Source of the DNA: Leifsonia sp. PS1209
Lineage (GTDB): Bacteria > Actinomycetota > Actinomycetes > Actinomycetales > Microbacteriaceae
Reading direction: 5' to 3'
Length of the DNA stretch: 64,000 nt
Assembly: GCF_012317045.1 (NCBI RefSeq)
Contig: NZ_CP051154.1
Location: 3,968,001 to 4,032,000 of the forward strand
Shown: positions 17,393 through 26,495 of the stretch, one piece after another
How positions within the stretch are numbered: the stretch's first letter is position 1
Layout: each line of letters begins with the position of its first letter
Position numbers and translations under genes: made by a program
The notes under the pieces: model-generated
Told to the model about the DNA's origin: nothing
Database searches by the model: none
The model's input: the letters and a program-made list of their open reading frames with translations, nothing else

Positions 17393-20300
17393 GGGCCGTT
17401 CGCGGAGCCAGGAGCCTGGTTGCGGGAGTACCACTTGGCGACGTAGACGACGCCCTTGTAGCTCGCCTTCTCCCCGGCGTTGAAGATGCGCGACGGAGTC
17501 CACAGCGCCGTGCCGTCCGGCGCGGTGGCGATCTCCTGCCACGGGCCGGTCGCCCCACCCGGGACATCCGAGCGGCTGTACCAGGAGGCCAGGTACGTCT
17601 TGCCCTGATAGACGACCGTTTCCCCGCCGTTGAAGACCCGGGATGCCGTCCACGCCGTCGCGCCGTCCTCGGTCAGCGCGAGCTCCTGCCAGGCGCCGGT
17701 GTTGCTTGCGCCGGGCTGCTCGCCCTTGGTCGACCATCCCGCCGTGTACACCGACCCGCGATAGCTGACGATGTCCCCGGTCTTGTACGTCGTGGTCTTG
17801 CTCCAGGCGGCCGGGAGGGTGACCGTGACGACGACGGTCGTGCTGGCGCCCTCCACCGTGTCGCTGCCGGAGTACGTCGCCGTCAGCGTGTGGTCGCCTG
17901 CCGCGAGCCCAGAGGGGAGGGTGAACGTGGCGACGCCGTCACGCAGCGGCGCGACACCTCGATCCTTCGACCCCTCCGTCAGCGCCACCTGACCGCTGAC
18001 CGGGAGCGGGGACGACACCGTGACGGTGACGGTCGCGGCGGTTCCCCATTTCGCGGTGACGGCCGGCGCACTGATGCTCGCCGTGGCGCGGAGCCCGTCG
18101 ATCGCGGCCTTCAGCGCTGCGGCGCGGCCGTCGATAGAGGCCTGGGTGGCATCGGCGGCCTTGAGCGTCGCCTTCGCGGCTTCCAGGGCGGGCAGAACGG
18201 GCGCCCAGGTCGCGGCGGCGTACTGCGTGCTGTCGAGGCCGGCGGCGCGGTCGACCAATGCCTGCAGCGCACTCCGGTCGACCGCCACCGTGACGGGGCA
18301 CCGGACGAACTCGTCGCCAGCGGCGTGCACCAGCACGATGGAGGTGCTTCCCGGCGCCCCTGTCGTGAGGGCGACAGCGATGGTCCCGTCCGCAGCGGGC
18401 TGCGGCGCGGCCGAGACCGCCGCGACCGACGGGTCGAGCGAATACGCCGTGAAGGAGTCCCCCGCGTCGAGCGGGCTGATCTTCGCCGTCATCGTGGCCG
18501 TGCTCTCGCGGTCCGCCGTCACAGGAGCCTGGCAGGTCAGGCTGTAGCCGCCGTAGACCTCGAACTCCCAGATGTTGAGCCCGTACTTGGTCGCCGGCGA
18601 GCCGATCACGCGGACGTAGCGCGCCTCCGCCGTCGGGAAGTCCGTCGTGTCACGACGGTGATCCGCGGTGCCGGAGTTCTGCACGTGGGCGAGCTGGGTC
18701 CAGTCGGTACCGTTCACCGAGCCCTCGAGCTGGTAGTCGGTCGAGTTGCCCGACTCCCACTCCACCACCGCTTGAGACACCGGCCGCACAGCGCCGAGGT
18801 CCACCTGCAGCCAGTTGCGGTTGGTGTACGGAGCAGTGCCGGTCGGCCGCGCCGACGACCACTTGGTGGTCTTCGAGCCGTCGGTGGCGGCGGTGGGCTG
18901 GACGTTCGCCAGGTTGTTGTAGACGCTGTCCGCCGTGGTCGGCGTGCCCGCGGCCAGGTTCACCCGCCCGCCGGCGGTCGGCGCCGCGGCGATGGCGCCG
19001 TCCCCGAACACCTCGAACTCCCACAGCGAGACCCCGTAGGTGGTCAGCGCCCGCTTCACCGTCTGCATCCGGACGTAGCGACCGGTCGCGTTCAGCGTCA
19101 CGAGGTCCGTGCCGCCGTCGCTCCCCGCTGCCGGGGTGGCGTATGCATCGCGCCAGGTGCGGCCGTCGTCCGAGACCTGGATCTTGTACTGGCTGGCGTA
19201 CGACGCCTCCCAGAACAACCGTGCTGCACCGATCTTCCGCACGCTGCCGAGGTCGACCTGCAGCCAGGACGCATCCGGTGTGCCCGTCCTGTCGGCGATC
19301 CACCTGGTGGTCGCGTTCCCGTCCGTCGCGCTCGCCGGACTCGTTCCGTCGGACGCCGTGGTGGGGGCGCCGAGGGCGAGGTTGACGCGGGAGAGAGCGG
19401 AGAACTCCCCGACCGAGTACGACCCGCCGCCCGGCCCGTCCAGGGGCAGGATGCGGACGAAGTTCGCCGCGGTGGCTGGGAAGTCGACGTGCTGGTGTCC
19501 ACCCGTCCCGTTCTGGACGAGCTTCTGATCGGTCCAGGTCGTGCCGTCCAGCGAGGTCTGGACGAGGAACCGGGTGGCGTAGTCGCTTCCCCAGTCGACG
19601 TCGGCGCCCATGGCGTACGAGCCGGCGGTCAGCCGCTGGCGGAGCCACGGCGCTGCGCCGGACGACTGCCACGTCGTCGCGGTGTCCCCATCGCCTGCCA
19701 GCGACGGGCCGTGACCGGCCACAGACCCGCTCGCGGTGTACGGCGAGCCGGCCGAGTCGTCGGCGGCGAGCGGCTCCGTGACGGTCTTGCCCAGGTTCGC
19801 CCCTGTGCCGAGCACGAAGGATCCGTGGGACGCCGACGCTCCGCCGCTCAGGGTCACATCCACGAGGATCCCGGGCTGGCTGGGGTTCGACAGGCTCACC
19901 ACCGGGGTCCCGGAGGACTCGTCGAGCATCACGATGCTCGGCTGGCTCACCGAGAGGGTGCGGCCGTCGCCGAGGTCGAGCGAACCGGCCCGGTAGAAGG
20001 TCACCATCGTCCGCTTGAGGCCGGCGTGCTGGACCGCCTGCACCGACGAATCGTTGCGGAGGATCTTCACGGCGGGGTTCGCCGCGTACGCCTCGGTCTG
20101 CGCGGCCGACTTGGCGGGGAGCACGATGTACTCGTATCCGGCGTTGCTCGGCTTCACCCCGTGGTCGAAGTACAGCGAGAACGCGTCGTGGCTCTCCGGC
20201 TGGTCACCGTAGTAGCTGCCCGTCTGCGTCTTGTCGGAGACGGTCACCGCCTGGTCGGACGGGAACACGTAGCCGACCTTGTCGTTGTACGCCCACGACG

Positions 20301-21960
20301 GGTCGCCGACGACTCTGCCGTCCGTGCCGGATTCGACCTTCTGCCCCTCCACCGACGCGTTGCCCTTCGCGGCGACCTGGTTGACCGTGGTGTGGATGGG
20401 CGCAGCCGACGTCGACTGGATGCCGGCCCCGAGCGCCACCATCTCGTCGTCGAAGTAGTAGTAGCTCTTCTGCGCCTGGGTGCCGACCCTGTCCAGGCTC
20501 TCCACCGTCGCGCCGTACATGCCGTCCGAGACGCCGCCGGTGAACGCCCCGCCGTTGGCCGAGCGGCCGTCCTTGCCGAGGGTGGTCTCCTTCACGTACG
20601 GCACGGTGGTTCCGGGGTAGTGGAACCAGTCGAATGCCGGACCGAGGTCGGTGTACTCCTTGTTGGTCACCTGGATGGCCGTGGTGCCTGTGCGGTTCCA
20701 GACGACCTCGTTGCCGACGTCCTTGCGGATGGTGGACCGGTACTCGCTGCCCACGGTGCGGCTGGAGTTCAGACCGGTCACGATGCCGTAGTCCGCCCGC
20801 TGGTGCGACGAGAACTCCGACCGCCAGAAGTATGTGTCGCCGATCGCGCCGTTGCCGGCGGTCTTGCCCCGGATGTTGTCCGCCATCTGGCGGTACGCGG
20901 TCGCGTAGAGCGGGTCGGTGCGCGCCATCCTGTCCAGTGGATCCAGGAAGACGGCCGCGTAGCTCGTCACGCCGTCGACGGTCGTGGCCGGGCGGTAGAG
21001 GAGGTACAGCATCTCGATCTCGCCGCGGATCAGCCAGCGGGTGCCGTCGACGATGTAGAACGCGATGGTGTCCAGCTGGTCGCGGGTGAAGGCCAGGCTC
21101 GTACCGCGGGCGGAGTCCGCCCACATCGCCACCATCGTGAACAGCGCCATGCCGTAGCCCTCGCTGTAGAGCTGCGCGCCGTGCGCCCAGAACGTCGCAT
21201 CCGGCTGCACGGCCTCCTGCACGGTGCCGGAGTCGTCCACCGCCACCGTCTGCACCATCGTGGCGAAGCCCGCGGTGATCGCGGCGGCATCCCGGGTGGC
21301 GAGCGCCTTGTAGAGGTAGTCGGAGGTGCGCCAGGCGCCGTTCGCGCCTGCTGGATCGAGCTTGCCCTGGTTGTGCTTGATCGCCAGCGCCGCCGCATCC
21401 GGGCTCAGCGCGTCACCGACGAAGATGGAGATGCGGCCCATGGCGATGGACTCGCCGATCTCGGTCTCCCACCAGTTGGTGTTCCCCGGATTCACCGCGT
21501 CCCAGTACGCGAGCGCCCGCTGCTCCGCGTCGATCAGCTTCGCGTCTCCGTGGCCCGTCGCCGATGGGTCGCGGTACGCCTGAGCGATCGCGACCATCCG
21601 GTAGAGCGCCTTGTACGCATCCCAGGTCTTGCCGTTCGCCGAGCTCGTCGTGTCCTGGTAGTTCACGTCCGACCAGGAGCCGTCCGCGTTCTGCGATGCG
21701 ACGTAGTCGAGCGCGTTCGAGGTCTGCGCGAGGTAGATGCCGTTGGCGATCTGCACCTCGTCGCCCTGGCTCAGGTAGTAGTCCTGCAATCGGTTGACGA
21801 TCGTGGAGACGTCCGTCTCCAGATCCGCCGCCTGTGCGGGCGCGGCCAGGCCGGCGATGCTCAGCAGGGCGACGACGAGGGATGCGACCAGCGCCGACAG
21901 GCGCGAGCGGCGGACGAGCGAGAGACGTGGAGCGTTCGGGTCTTCAGGATGACGCATCAT
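17374..21960 (-). CDS. Secreted multidomain polysaccharide lyase family 8 (PL8)
   Basis: A 1528-residue exported lyase. A signal peptide ends near AQA-A44. The PL8 catalytic domain has NTNWWETEIGESIAMGR (160-176), N207, H260 and Y269; the H-to-Y spacing of nine equals that of pneumococcal hyaluronate lyase. The central and C-terminal PL8 sandwich domains reach about residue 730. Three discoidin-like (F5/8C) modules follow at about 740-857, 859-987 and 1000-1140, then an Ig-like region, a FIVAR-like helical piece, another Ig-like domain and three CBM5/12-type chitin-binding repeats to the end. PL8 enzymes cleave beside uronic acids (hyaluronan, chondroitin, xanthan) by beta-elimination; the exact polymer is not readable. 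The start has an AAGGAG box; ATGs at 21960 and 21957 are both possible. Confidence 0.92.
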   Translation of the reverse strand: MMRHPEDPNAPRLSLVRRSRLSALVASLVVALLSIAGLAAPAQAADLETDVSTIVNRLQDYYLSQGDEVQIANGIYLAQTSNALDYVASQNADGSWSDVNYQDTTSSANGKTWDAYKALYRMVAIAQAYRDPSATGHGDAKLIDAEQRALAYWDAVNPGNTNWWETEIGESIAMGRISIFVGDALSPDAAALAIKHNQGKLDPAGANGAWRTSDYLYKALATRDAAAITAGFATMVQTVAVDDSGTVQEAVQPDATFWAHGAQLYSEGYGMALFTMVAMWADSARGTSLAFTRDQLDTIAFYIVDGTRWLIRGEIEMLYLLYRPATTVDGVTSYAAVFLDPLDRMARTDPLYATAYRQMADNIRGKTAGNGAIGDTYFWRSEFSSHQRADYGIVTGLNSSRTVGSEYRSTIRKDVGNEVVWNRTGTTAIQVTNKEYTDLGPAFDWFHYPGTTVPYVKETTLGKDGRSANGGAFTGGVSDGMYGATVESLDRVGTQAQKSYYYFDDEMVALGAGIQSTSAAPIHTTVNQVAAKGNASVEGQKVESGTDGRVVGDPSWAYNDKVGYVFPSDQAVTVSDKTQTGSYYGDQPESHDAFSLYFDHGVKPSNAGYEYIVLPAKSAAQTEAYAANPAVKILRNDSSVQAVQHAGLKRTMVTFYRAGSLDLGDGRTLSVSQPSIVMLDESSGTPVVSLSNPSQPGILVDVTLSGGASASHGSFVLGTGANLGKTVTEPLAADDSAGSPYTASGSVAGHGPSLAGDGDTATTWQSSGAAPWLRQRLTAGSYAMGADVDWGSDYATRFLVQTSLDGTTWTDQKLVQNGTGGHQHVDFPATAANFVRILPLDGPGGGSYSVGEFSALSRVNLALGAPTTASDGTSPASATDGNATTRWIADRTGTPDASWLQVDLGSVRKIGAARLFWEASYASQYKIQVSDDGRTWRDAYATPAAGSDGGTDLVTLNATGRYVRMQTVKRALTTYGVSLWEFEVFGDGAIAAAPTAGGRVNLAAGTPTTADSVYNNLANVQPTAATDGSKTTKWSSARPTGTAPYTNRNWLQVDLGAVRPVSQAVVEWESGNSTDYQLEGSVNGTDWTQLAHVQNSGTADHRRDTTDFPTAEARYVRVIGSPATKYGLNIWEFEVYGGYSLTCQAPVTADRESTATMTAKISPLDAGDSFTAYSLDPSVAAVSAAPQPAADGTIAVALTTGAPGSTSIVLVHAAGDEFVRCPVTVAVDRSALQALVDRAAGLDSTQYAAATWAPVLPALEAAKATLKAADATQASIDGRAAALKAAIDGLRATASISAPAVTAKWGTAATVTVTVSSPLPVSGQVALTEGSKDRGVAPLRDGVATFTLPSGLAAGDHTLTATYSGSDTVEGASTTVVVTVTLPAAWSKTTTYKTGDIVSYRGSVYTAGWSTKGEQPGASNTGAWQELALTEDGATAWTASRVFNGGETVVYQGKTYLASWYSRSDVPGGATGPWQEIATAPDGTALWTPSRIFNAGEKASYKGVVYVAKWYSRNQAPGSANGPWAVAG

Positions 21961-21999
21961 TGCGCAGGACTCCTTGTTCGCTGAGGTGGGGGTTGGGGG

Positions 22000-23094
22000 T
22001 CAGGGGGTGCGGACCAGGCGTGCGACCGAGATCCGGGTGTCGGCCGCACCGTAGAAGACGAAGTGCTCCCCGCCGATCTTCTCGATCGCGGTGGGGAAGA
22101 GCACGTTCGCCACCGTGCCAGCGGTCTCGTCCGCTGTCTCGGGGGTCATCAGGGGCTCGCTGGTCCTGGCGAGGACCCGCGACGGGTCGTCGGCGTCGAG
22201 CAGCATGGCGCCGACGACGTAGCGCACGGTGAATGCCTGCGGCACGAACGAGCCGCCCGGCAGGTCGCCGGTGACGCCGTGGTGCAGCAGCAGCCAGCCC
22301 TCCGGCACGCGGAGCGGAGCGGGGCCCGCGCCGATCTTCAGCGCCTCCCAGTCGTACTCCGGGCCGGCGACGAACCGGTGGCCGGCCGGCCTGGTCAGCG
22401 CCGTCAGGTCGCGAACGGCCTCGTCGACGGGGATGTACGAGATCCAGATGCTGGCGCGCGCGTCCGTCACGCCGGCAGGCAGCGGTGGCTGCTCCTCGGG
22501 GCGCACGAAGCCGAAGTCCCACATCGGCCGGTGCAGCATCGCGAAGCTGGGGCGGCCATCCGGGTCGGAGACGATCTCGGGGAAGAAGACGACGTCTTTG
22601 TTCGGGAACAGGTTGAGGTCGGTGTCGAGCGCGTCGTCGTAAGCGAACTGGATCGGGCCGAGTCTGCGCCAGGTCACACCGTCGGTCGAGACGGCGAGCG
22701 CCGGTTTCGGGCCGAGCGGGCCGAACGCCACGTACGACATCACGTGGATGCCGAGATCCTTCAGCGGGGTGATGCGCGGGTCCTCGACGCCGCCGTGACC
22801 CGTGCCGTGCTCCCAGCCGCGGTCCGCCTCCAGCGCGACCTCCAGCCCGTCGACTGCGGTCGGCACGCCGTCGGTCACCACGACCCTGGCCCGGCCGATG
22901 CTGGACACGTTGTGCTCGGCCACCAGGCGGGGGAAGAGGTGCACGGTCCCATCCGGGTCCTGCACCGTCGCCGGGTTGAGCACGCCGTCGACCTGGCGCG
23001 GATCTGCCGGGTCCGGCTCCATGACGACGCCGGCGCGCTCGAGGACATACGGGACGGTGACAGCGGTGCTGACGGCGGGGACGGTGGTGGACAA
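22000..23094 (-). CDS. GH130 family beta-mannoside phosphorylase/hydrolase
   Basis: A 364-residue cytoplasmic five-bladed-propeller enzyme. Family motifs include LNPATVQDPDG, GHGGVEDPRITPL (conserved aspartate of the active site), NLFPNKDVVFFPE, LKIGAGPAPLRV and GWLLLHHGVTGD. GH130 members act on beta-linked mannose, most as phosphorylases yielding alpha-mannose 1-phosphate, some as hydrolases. The supported start is a TTG at 23094 behind GAGAGG; the first ATG would remove 24 residues. It lies between the importer permease and the PL8 gene. Together with the PMM-like HAD protein downstream it suggests intracellular processing of a mannose-containing oligosaccharide. Confidence 0.88.
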   Translation of the reverse strand: MSTTVPAVSTAVTVPYVLERAGVVMEPDPADPRQVDGVLNPATVQDPDGTVHLFPRLVAEHNVSSIGRARVVVTDGVPTAVDGLEVALEADRGWEHGTGHGGVEDPRITPLKDLGIHVMSYVAFGPLGPKPALAVSTDGVTWRRLGPIQFAYDDALDTDLNLFPNKDVVFFPEIVSDPDGRPSFAMLHRPMWDFGFVRPEEQPPLPAGVTDARASIWISYIPVDEAVRDLTALTRPAGHRFVAGPEYDWEALKIGAGPAPLRVPEGWLLLHHGVTGDLPGGSFVPQAFTVRYVVGAMLLDADDPSRVLARTSEPLMTPETADETAGTVANVLFPTAIEKIGGEHFVFYGAADTRISVARLVRTP

Positions 23095-23134
23095 CAGGAC
23101 CTCTCTTGCTGGGTAGGTGGTGCGGGAAACGGGG

Positions 23135-24007
23135 TCAGCCCTTGACGGCGCCGACGACGCCGTTGACCAGGTAGCGCTGGATGAAGATGTAGCCGACGAT
23201 CAACGGAGCGGCGACGATGAACGTCGCGGCCGCGAGGAGCGGCCACTGGTTGCCGTACGTGCCCTTGAACGCGTAGAGGCCGACGGTCACCGGGAACTTG
23301 GTGGGGTCGGCGAGCAGGACGGTCGCGAGGATGATCTCGTTCCAGATCCACACCGCCTGCAGGATGAACACGGTCACCAGGGCCGGGCGGGCCAGCGGCA
23401 GGATGAACGTGAAGAGGTAGCGCCAGTAGCCCACCCCATCCATCGCGGCGGCCTCGTCGAGCTCGCGCGGGATCGACTTCACGAATCCGCTCAGCAGCAG
23501 CGGGCCGACTCCGACGCCGACGCCGACCAGCAGGATGTAGCCGAGTTGGGTGTCGTACAGCCCGAGCCGCAGGAGCAGCTGGAACTGGGTGATCAGGGCG
23601 TTCGGCAGGAACAGCACGAGCACGAACACGATGGACCAGTACTTGGCGCCGCGCACGTAGCCGCGGGCGACGGGGAACGCCAGCACCAGCGTGAGCAGGG
23701 TGCCGATCGCCGATCCCGCTGCGGTGTAGATCACGCTGTTCAGGATGTACGCGCCGAAGTCGCCCTTCTCCCACGCGGTGGCGAAGTTGCTCCACTGCGG
23801 GTCGGAGACCAGGCCGACGGGGTTCGCCACGAACTCCGCCTGCGATTTCAGCGCGGTGTTGAGCAGGTAGAGCAGCGGGAACAGGAACACGATCATCAGG
23901 ATGAGCGCGCAGATGTACGCGCCGACCGGGATGCGCCGCCGACGGCGCACCGTCGTCTCGCTGGAGCGCTCCCTCGTCGCCGGCAGCGATTCGGTGGACG
24001 TGGTCAT
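23135..24007 (-). CDS. Carbohydrate ABC transporter permease (MalG type)
   Basis: A 290-residue permease with an Arg-rich N-terminal tail, six helices and the EAA loop ELDEAAAMDGVGYWRYLFTF. It is the second channel subunit of the glycan importer. The ATG at 24007 shares one base with the stop of the partner permease (TGATG), and the GH130 gene follows after 40 bases. As in the first importer locus, no ATPase gene accompanies it, so a shared MsiK-like ATPase is likely. Confidence 0.92.
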   Translation of the reverse strand: MTTSTESLPATRERSSETTVRRRRRIPVGAYICALILMIVFLFPLLYLLNTALKSQAEFVANPVGLVSDPQWSNFATAWEKGDFGAYILNSVIYTAAGSAIGTLLTLVLAFPVARGYVRGAKYWSIVFVLVLFLPNALITQFQLLLRLGLYDTQLGYILLVGVGVGVGPLLLSGFVKSIPRELDEAAAMDGVGYWRYLFTFILPLARPALVTVFILQAVWIWNEIILATVLLADPTKFPVTVGLYAFKGTYGNQWPLLAAATFIVAAPLIVGYIFIQRYLVNGVVGAVKG

Positions 24008-24918
24008 CACAGTTTCGCCTCTCGTCGGCGCAGAATCGTCAGGGCGATGATCGAGACGACGGCCACCAGCACGAACTGGACCATCGAGACCGCCGCCGCG
24101 TAGCCCTGCGACTGCGACAGCGTCGTGCCGGATGCTCCGCCGAAGCCCTGCACGTAGACCAGGAGCGAGAGCACCTGGGTGGAGCGGTTGTTCGGACCGC
24201 TGAGCACGTAGATCAGCTGGTAGCTCTGCAGGGCGTTGACGATGCCGAGGAGCACGTTCGCCGTGATCGACGGAGCGAGCAGGGGCACCGTGACGCTCCG
24301 GAAACGCTGCCAGCCGTTCGCGCCGTCGATCTCGGCCGCTTCGTTCAGCTCCTCCGGAACCGCCTGGAGCCCGGAGAGGAAGATGATGACGGAGACGCCG
24401 AGCACCATCCACACCTGCACGACGATCACGAGCGTCAGCGCGAGACGAGGGTCGCCGAAGAACGCCGACTTGCCGCCGAAGAGGTCGAGCAGCGACGCGG
24501 CGGGCCCGCCGCTCACATTGAAGATCAGGGACCAGACGAGGCCGGTCACGGTCACGCCCAGGATGGTGGGCATGAACACCACGGCACGGTAGAAGTTGCG
24601 GCCCCTGAGCCGGCGGTTCAGCAGCACAGCGATGGCCAGGGCGACCACGATCTGCACCACGGTGCTCGCGACGGCGAAGATGATGGTGTTCCTCAGCGCG
24701 TTCGCGCTGTCCGCCCATTTGGCCGGCGAGAAGAAGTCGACGTAGTTCTGCAGGCCGACGAAGTTGATCGGGAGGCCGGGCAGACCACGGAGGTCGGTGA
24801 AGGATGCGACGAGCACGCCGATCGCCGGCACGAAGCCGAAGATGCCGAGCAGCAGCATCCCGAGCCCGAAGGTGACCCGGACCGGCGTGCGGCGGGGGAA
24901 GGGGAATGATTCAGTCAT
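24007..24918 (-). CDS. Carbohydrate ABC transporter permease (MalF/UgpA type)
   Basis: A 303-residue permease with six helices and the EAA loop ELNEAAEIDGANGWQRFRSV. The ATG at 24918, behind GAGAG, is preferred to a farther in-frame start because it places the basic FPFPRRTPVRV head directly before helix 1. It follows the binding-protein gene by 61 bases and overlaps the next permease by one base. Together the three genes import an oligosaccharide, presumably a product of the secreted PL8 lyase. Confidence 0.92.
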   Translation of the reverse strand: MTESFPFPRRTPVRVTFGLGMLLLGIFGFVPAIGVLVASFTDLRGLPGLPINFVGLQNYVDFFSPAKWADSANALRNTIIFAVASTVVQIVVALAIAVLLNRRLRGRNFYRAVVFMPTILGVTVTGLVWSLIFNVSGGPAASLLDLFGGKSAFFGDPRLALTLVIVVQVWMVLGVSVIIFLSGLQAVPEELNEAAEIDGANGWQRFRSVTVPLLAPSITANVLLGIVNALQSYQLIYVLSGPNNRSTQVLSLLVYVQGFGGASGTTLSQSQGYAAAVSMVQFVLVAVVSIIALTILRRREAKL

Positions 24919-24979
24919 GGTGTCTCTCGACGCCCGGGGCGGGTGGCCGGCACTGCTGCCGGCCACCCTCCCGGCAGCG

Positions 24980-26311
24980 TCATCCGGCCGCCGACCACGC
25001 CTTCTGAGCAGCCTCGGCGGCTTGCTCAGGCGTCGCGGAACCGAGCGGGCTCAGGGCGGGGTAGTTGAACGGGAAGACCGCATCCTGACCGGCCTTGTTG
25101 TTGGCGAACCAGACCTGGTCCCACGCCGGCTCGTACGACTTCGTGTACTCGCCGATCGACTGGAGGAACGCGCTGGTGGATGCGTCCGGCTGAGCCGATG
25201 AGAAGCCCGACTTGCTGAGGAACAGCTCGTAGTTGGTCTTGTCGGAGAAGAACTTCAGCCAGGCGAGCGCCGCCGTCTTGTTCTTGGCGGAGGTCGGGAC
25301 GGCGAGCTGGAGCTCGGTCTTCCCGTTCAGCAGCGCGTTGTCCGATGCCTTGTCCGATCCGGGGAAGGGGAAGTACCCGTAGTCGAACGACTTCGCGACC
25401 GCCGCGTCGAGCGTCGGCTGATCCCAGGTTCCGTCGACCGTCATCGCGAAGTCGCCCGCCGCGAACCCGGCAGGGATGGAGGCGTAGTCGGCTCCCGCCG
25501 CGCCCTGCTGCGAGTTCTGCAGCACGAATTCGGTCTGCTGCAGCACCTTGACCTCTGTCGGGTCGGTGAGCTTGGCCTTGTTCGTCCAGAGTTCCTTCGC
25601 CAGCTGCTGCTTGTCGGCGACCGTCGGGTAGAGCGACGCGACCGAGGCGAGCATCGGGAGACCGGCCGGCCAGCTGTCCTTGCCGCCCATCCCGAACGGG
25701 GTGACGCCCTTGGCCTTGAGCGCGTCGACGACGGCCGTGAACTCGCTCCAGGTGGTGGGGACCTTCAGCCCGTTGTCCGCGAAGATCTTCTTGTTGTAGA
25801 AGACGCCCGTGTAGTAGCTGACGCCGGTCGGCACCGCGTACTGCTTGCCGCCGATGGCCTGCGCGTCGAGCAGGCTCGGCGTGTACTTCTTCAGGAACGC
25901 CTCGTCGGTGAGGTCGACGAGGGCGCCGGCCTTGGCCAGTCGCGCGTCGTCCGTCGCGGCGTCCTTGGCGTACGAGGGCGTCTCCATGAGGCCCTTCACC
26001 ACGAACAGGTCGAGGTTGCCCGCGGTGAGGCGGGAGGACTTGGTGGCCGGATAGTTGTCGTTGGAGACAGTGGAGAAGACCACGTCCACCTTCGGGTACT
26101 TCTTCTCGAATGCGTCGTTGACCGCGCGGAATCCGGCGTCGGTGGCGTCGCTGCTCGAGACGAGGAGCTGGAGCTTGCCGCTCGGCTCACCGCCGTTCGT
26201 GTCTCCGGTGCCGCTGGAGCAGGCCGCCAGCCCGCCGATCGTGGCCGCCGCAACGACGCCGGCGATGATCCGCCGGCCGAGTGTCGTGCTGCGCAACCTC
26301 TTCGTCGCCAT
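24980..26311 (-). CDS. Sugar ABC transporter substrate-binding lipoprotein of the PL8 operon
   Basis: A 443-residue extracellular solute-binding protein. The ATG at 26311 sits behind GAGGAGA and gives a lipoprotein signal with lipobox LAAC; the acylated cysteine is residue 31. The mature part is a family 1 sugar-binding fold, with a segment NGGEPSGKLQLLVSSSDAT at the start. It is the first gene of the seven-gene glycan operon. Two LacI-type palindromes lie 60-110 bases upstream, so it should be induced by the operon's oligosaccharide. Ligand unknown. Confidence 0.92.
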   Translation of the reverse strand: MATKRLRSTTLGRRIIAGVVAAATIGGLAACSSGTGDTNGGEPSGKLQLLVSSSDATDAGFRAVNDAFEKKYPKVDVVFSTVSNDNYPATKSSRLTAGNLDLFVVKGLMETPSYAKDAATDDARLAKAGALVDLTDEAFLKKYTPSLLDAQAIGGKQYAVPTGVSYYTGVFYNKKIFADNGLKVPTTWSEFTAVVDALKAKGVTPFGMGGKDSWPAGLPMLASVASLYPTVADKQQLAKELWTNKAKLTDPTEVKVLQQTEFVLQNSQQGAAGADYASIPAGFAAGDFAMTVDGTWDQPTLDAAVAKSFDYGYFPFPGSDKASDNALLNGKTELQLAVPTSAKNKTAALAWLKFFSDKTNYELFLSKSGFSSAQPDASTSAFLQSIGEYTKSYEPAWDQVWFANNKAGQDAVFPFNYPALSPLGSATPEQAAEAAQKAWSAAG

Positions 26312-26371
26312 GTGATGTCTCCTCATCGAGTTCGGGTCGGTGCAGGTGCAGGTGCAGTGCTTCGGGTGGGT

Positions 26372-26420
26372 CCAAAACGTTTCGGATCGCACACCGTGCG
26401 TTTACCGAAACGTTTCGGTA
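26372..26420. promoter_or_regulatory. Two LacI-type operators upstream of the glycan operon
   Basis: TACCGAAACGTTTCGGTA at 26403-26420 is a perfect 18-base palindrome; CCAAAACGTTTCGG at 26372-26385 is a second near-perfect copy. Centre-to-centre distance is about 33 bases, or three helical turns. The AAACGTTT core is characteristic of LacI/GalR-family operators. The sites lie between the lacI-type gene and the binding-protein gene, so one or both of the locus's LacI proteins probably repress from here. Confidence 0.8.
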
Positions 26421-26453
26421 GCTCATGCTGTCATGCTTGAGTGCGCGAAGACA

Positions 26454-26469
26454 ACCCCCATTCGGGGGT
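26454..26469 (-). terminator. Short hairpin after the upstream lacI gene
   Basis: A six-pair stem ACCCCC/GGGGGT with loop ATTC lies 27 bases beyond the LacI stop on the minus strand and is followed there by TGTCTT. It would separate the lacI transcript from the operon it precedes. The stem is short, so readthrough is possible. Confidence 0.4.
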
Positions 26470-26495
26470 CATGCGGATGGAGCCCTGCCGAGGGG

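Noticed and set aside
17890..21984. A 1364-codon open frame on the plus strand
   Set aside because: It is the mirror of the PL8 gene in a GC-rich genome; the translation is Arg/Gly/His-rich low-complexity without any family motif.
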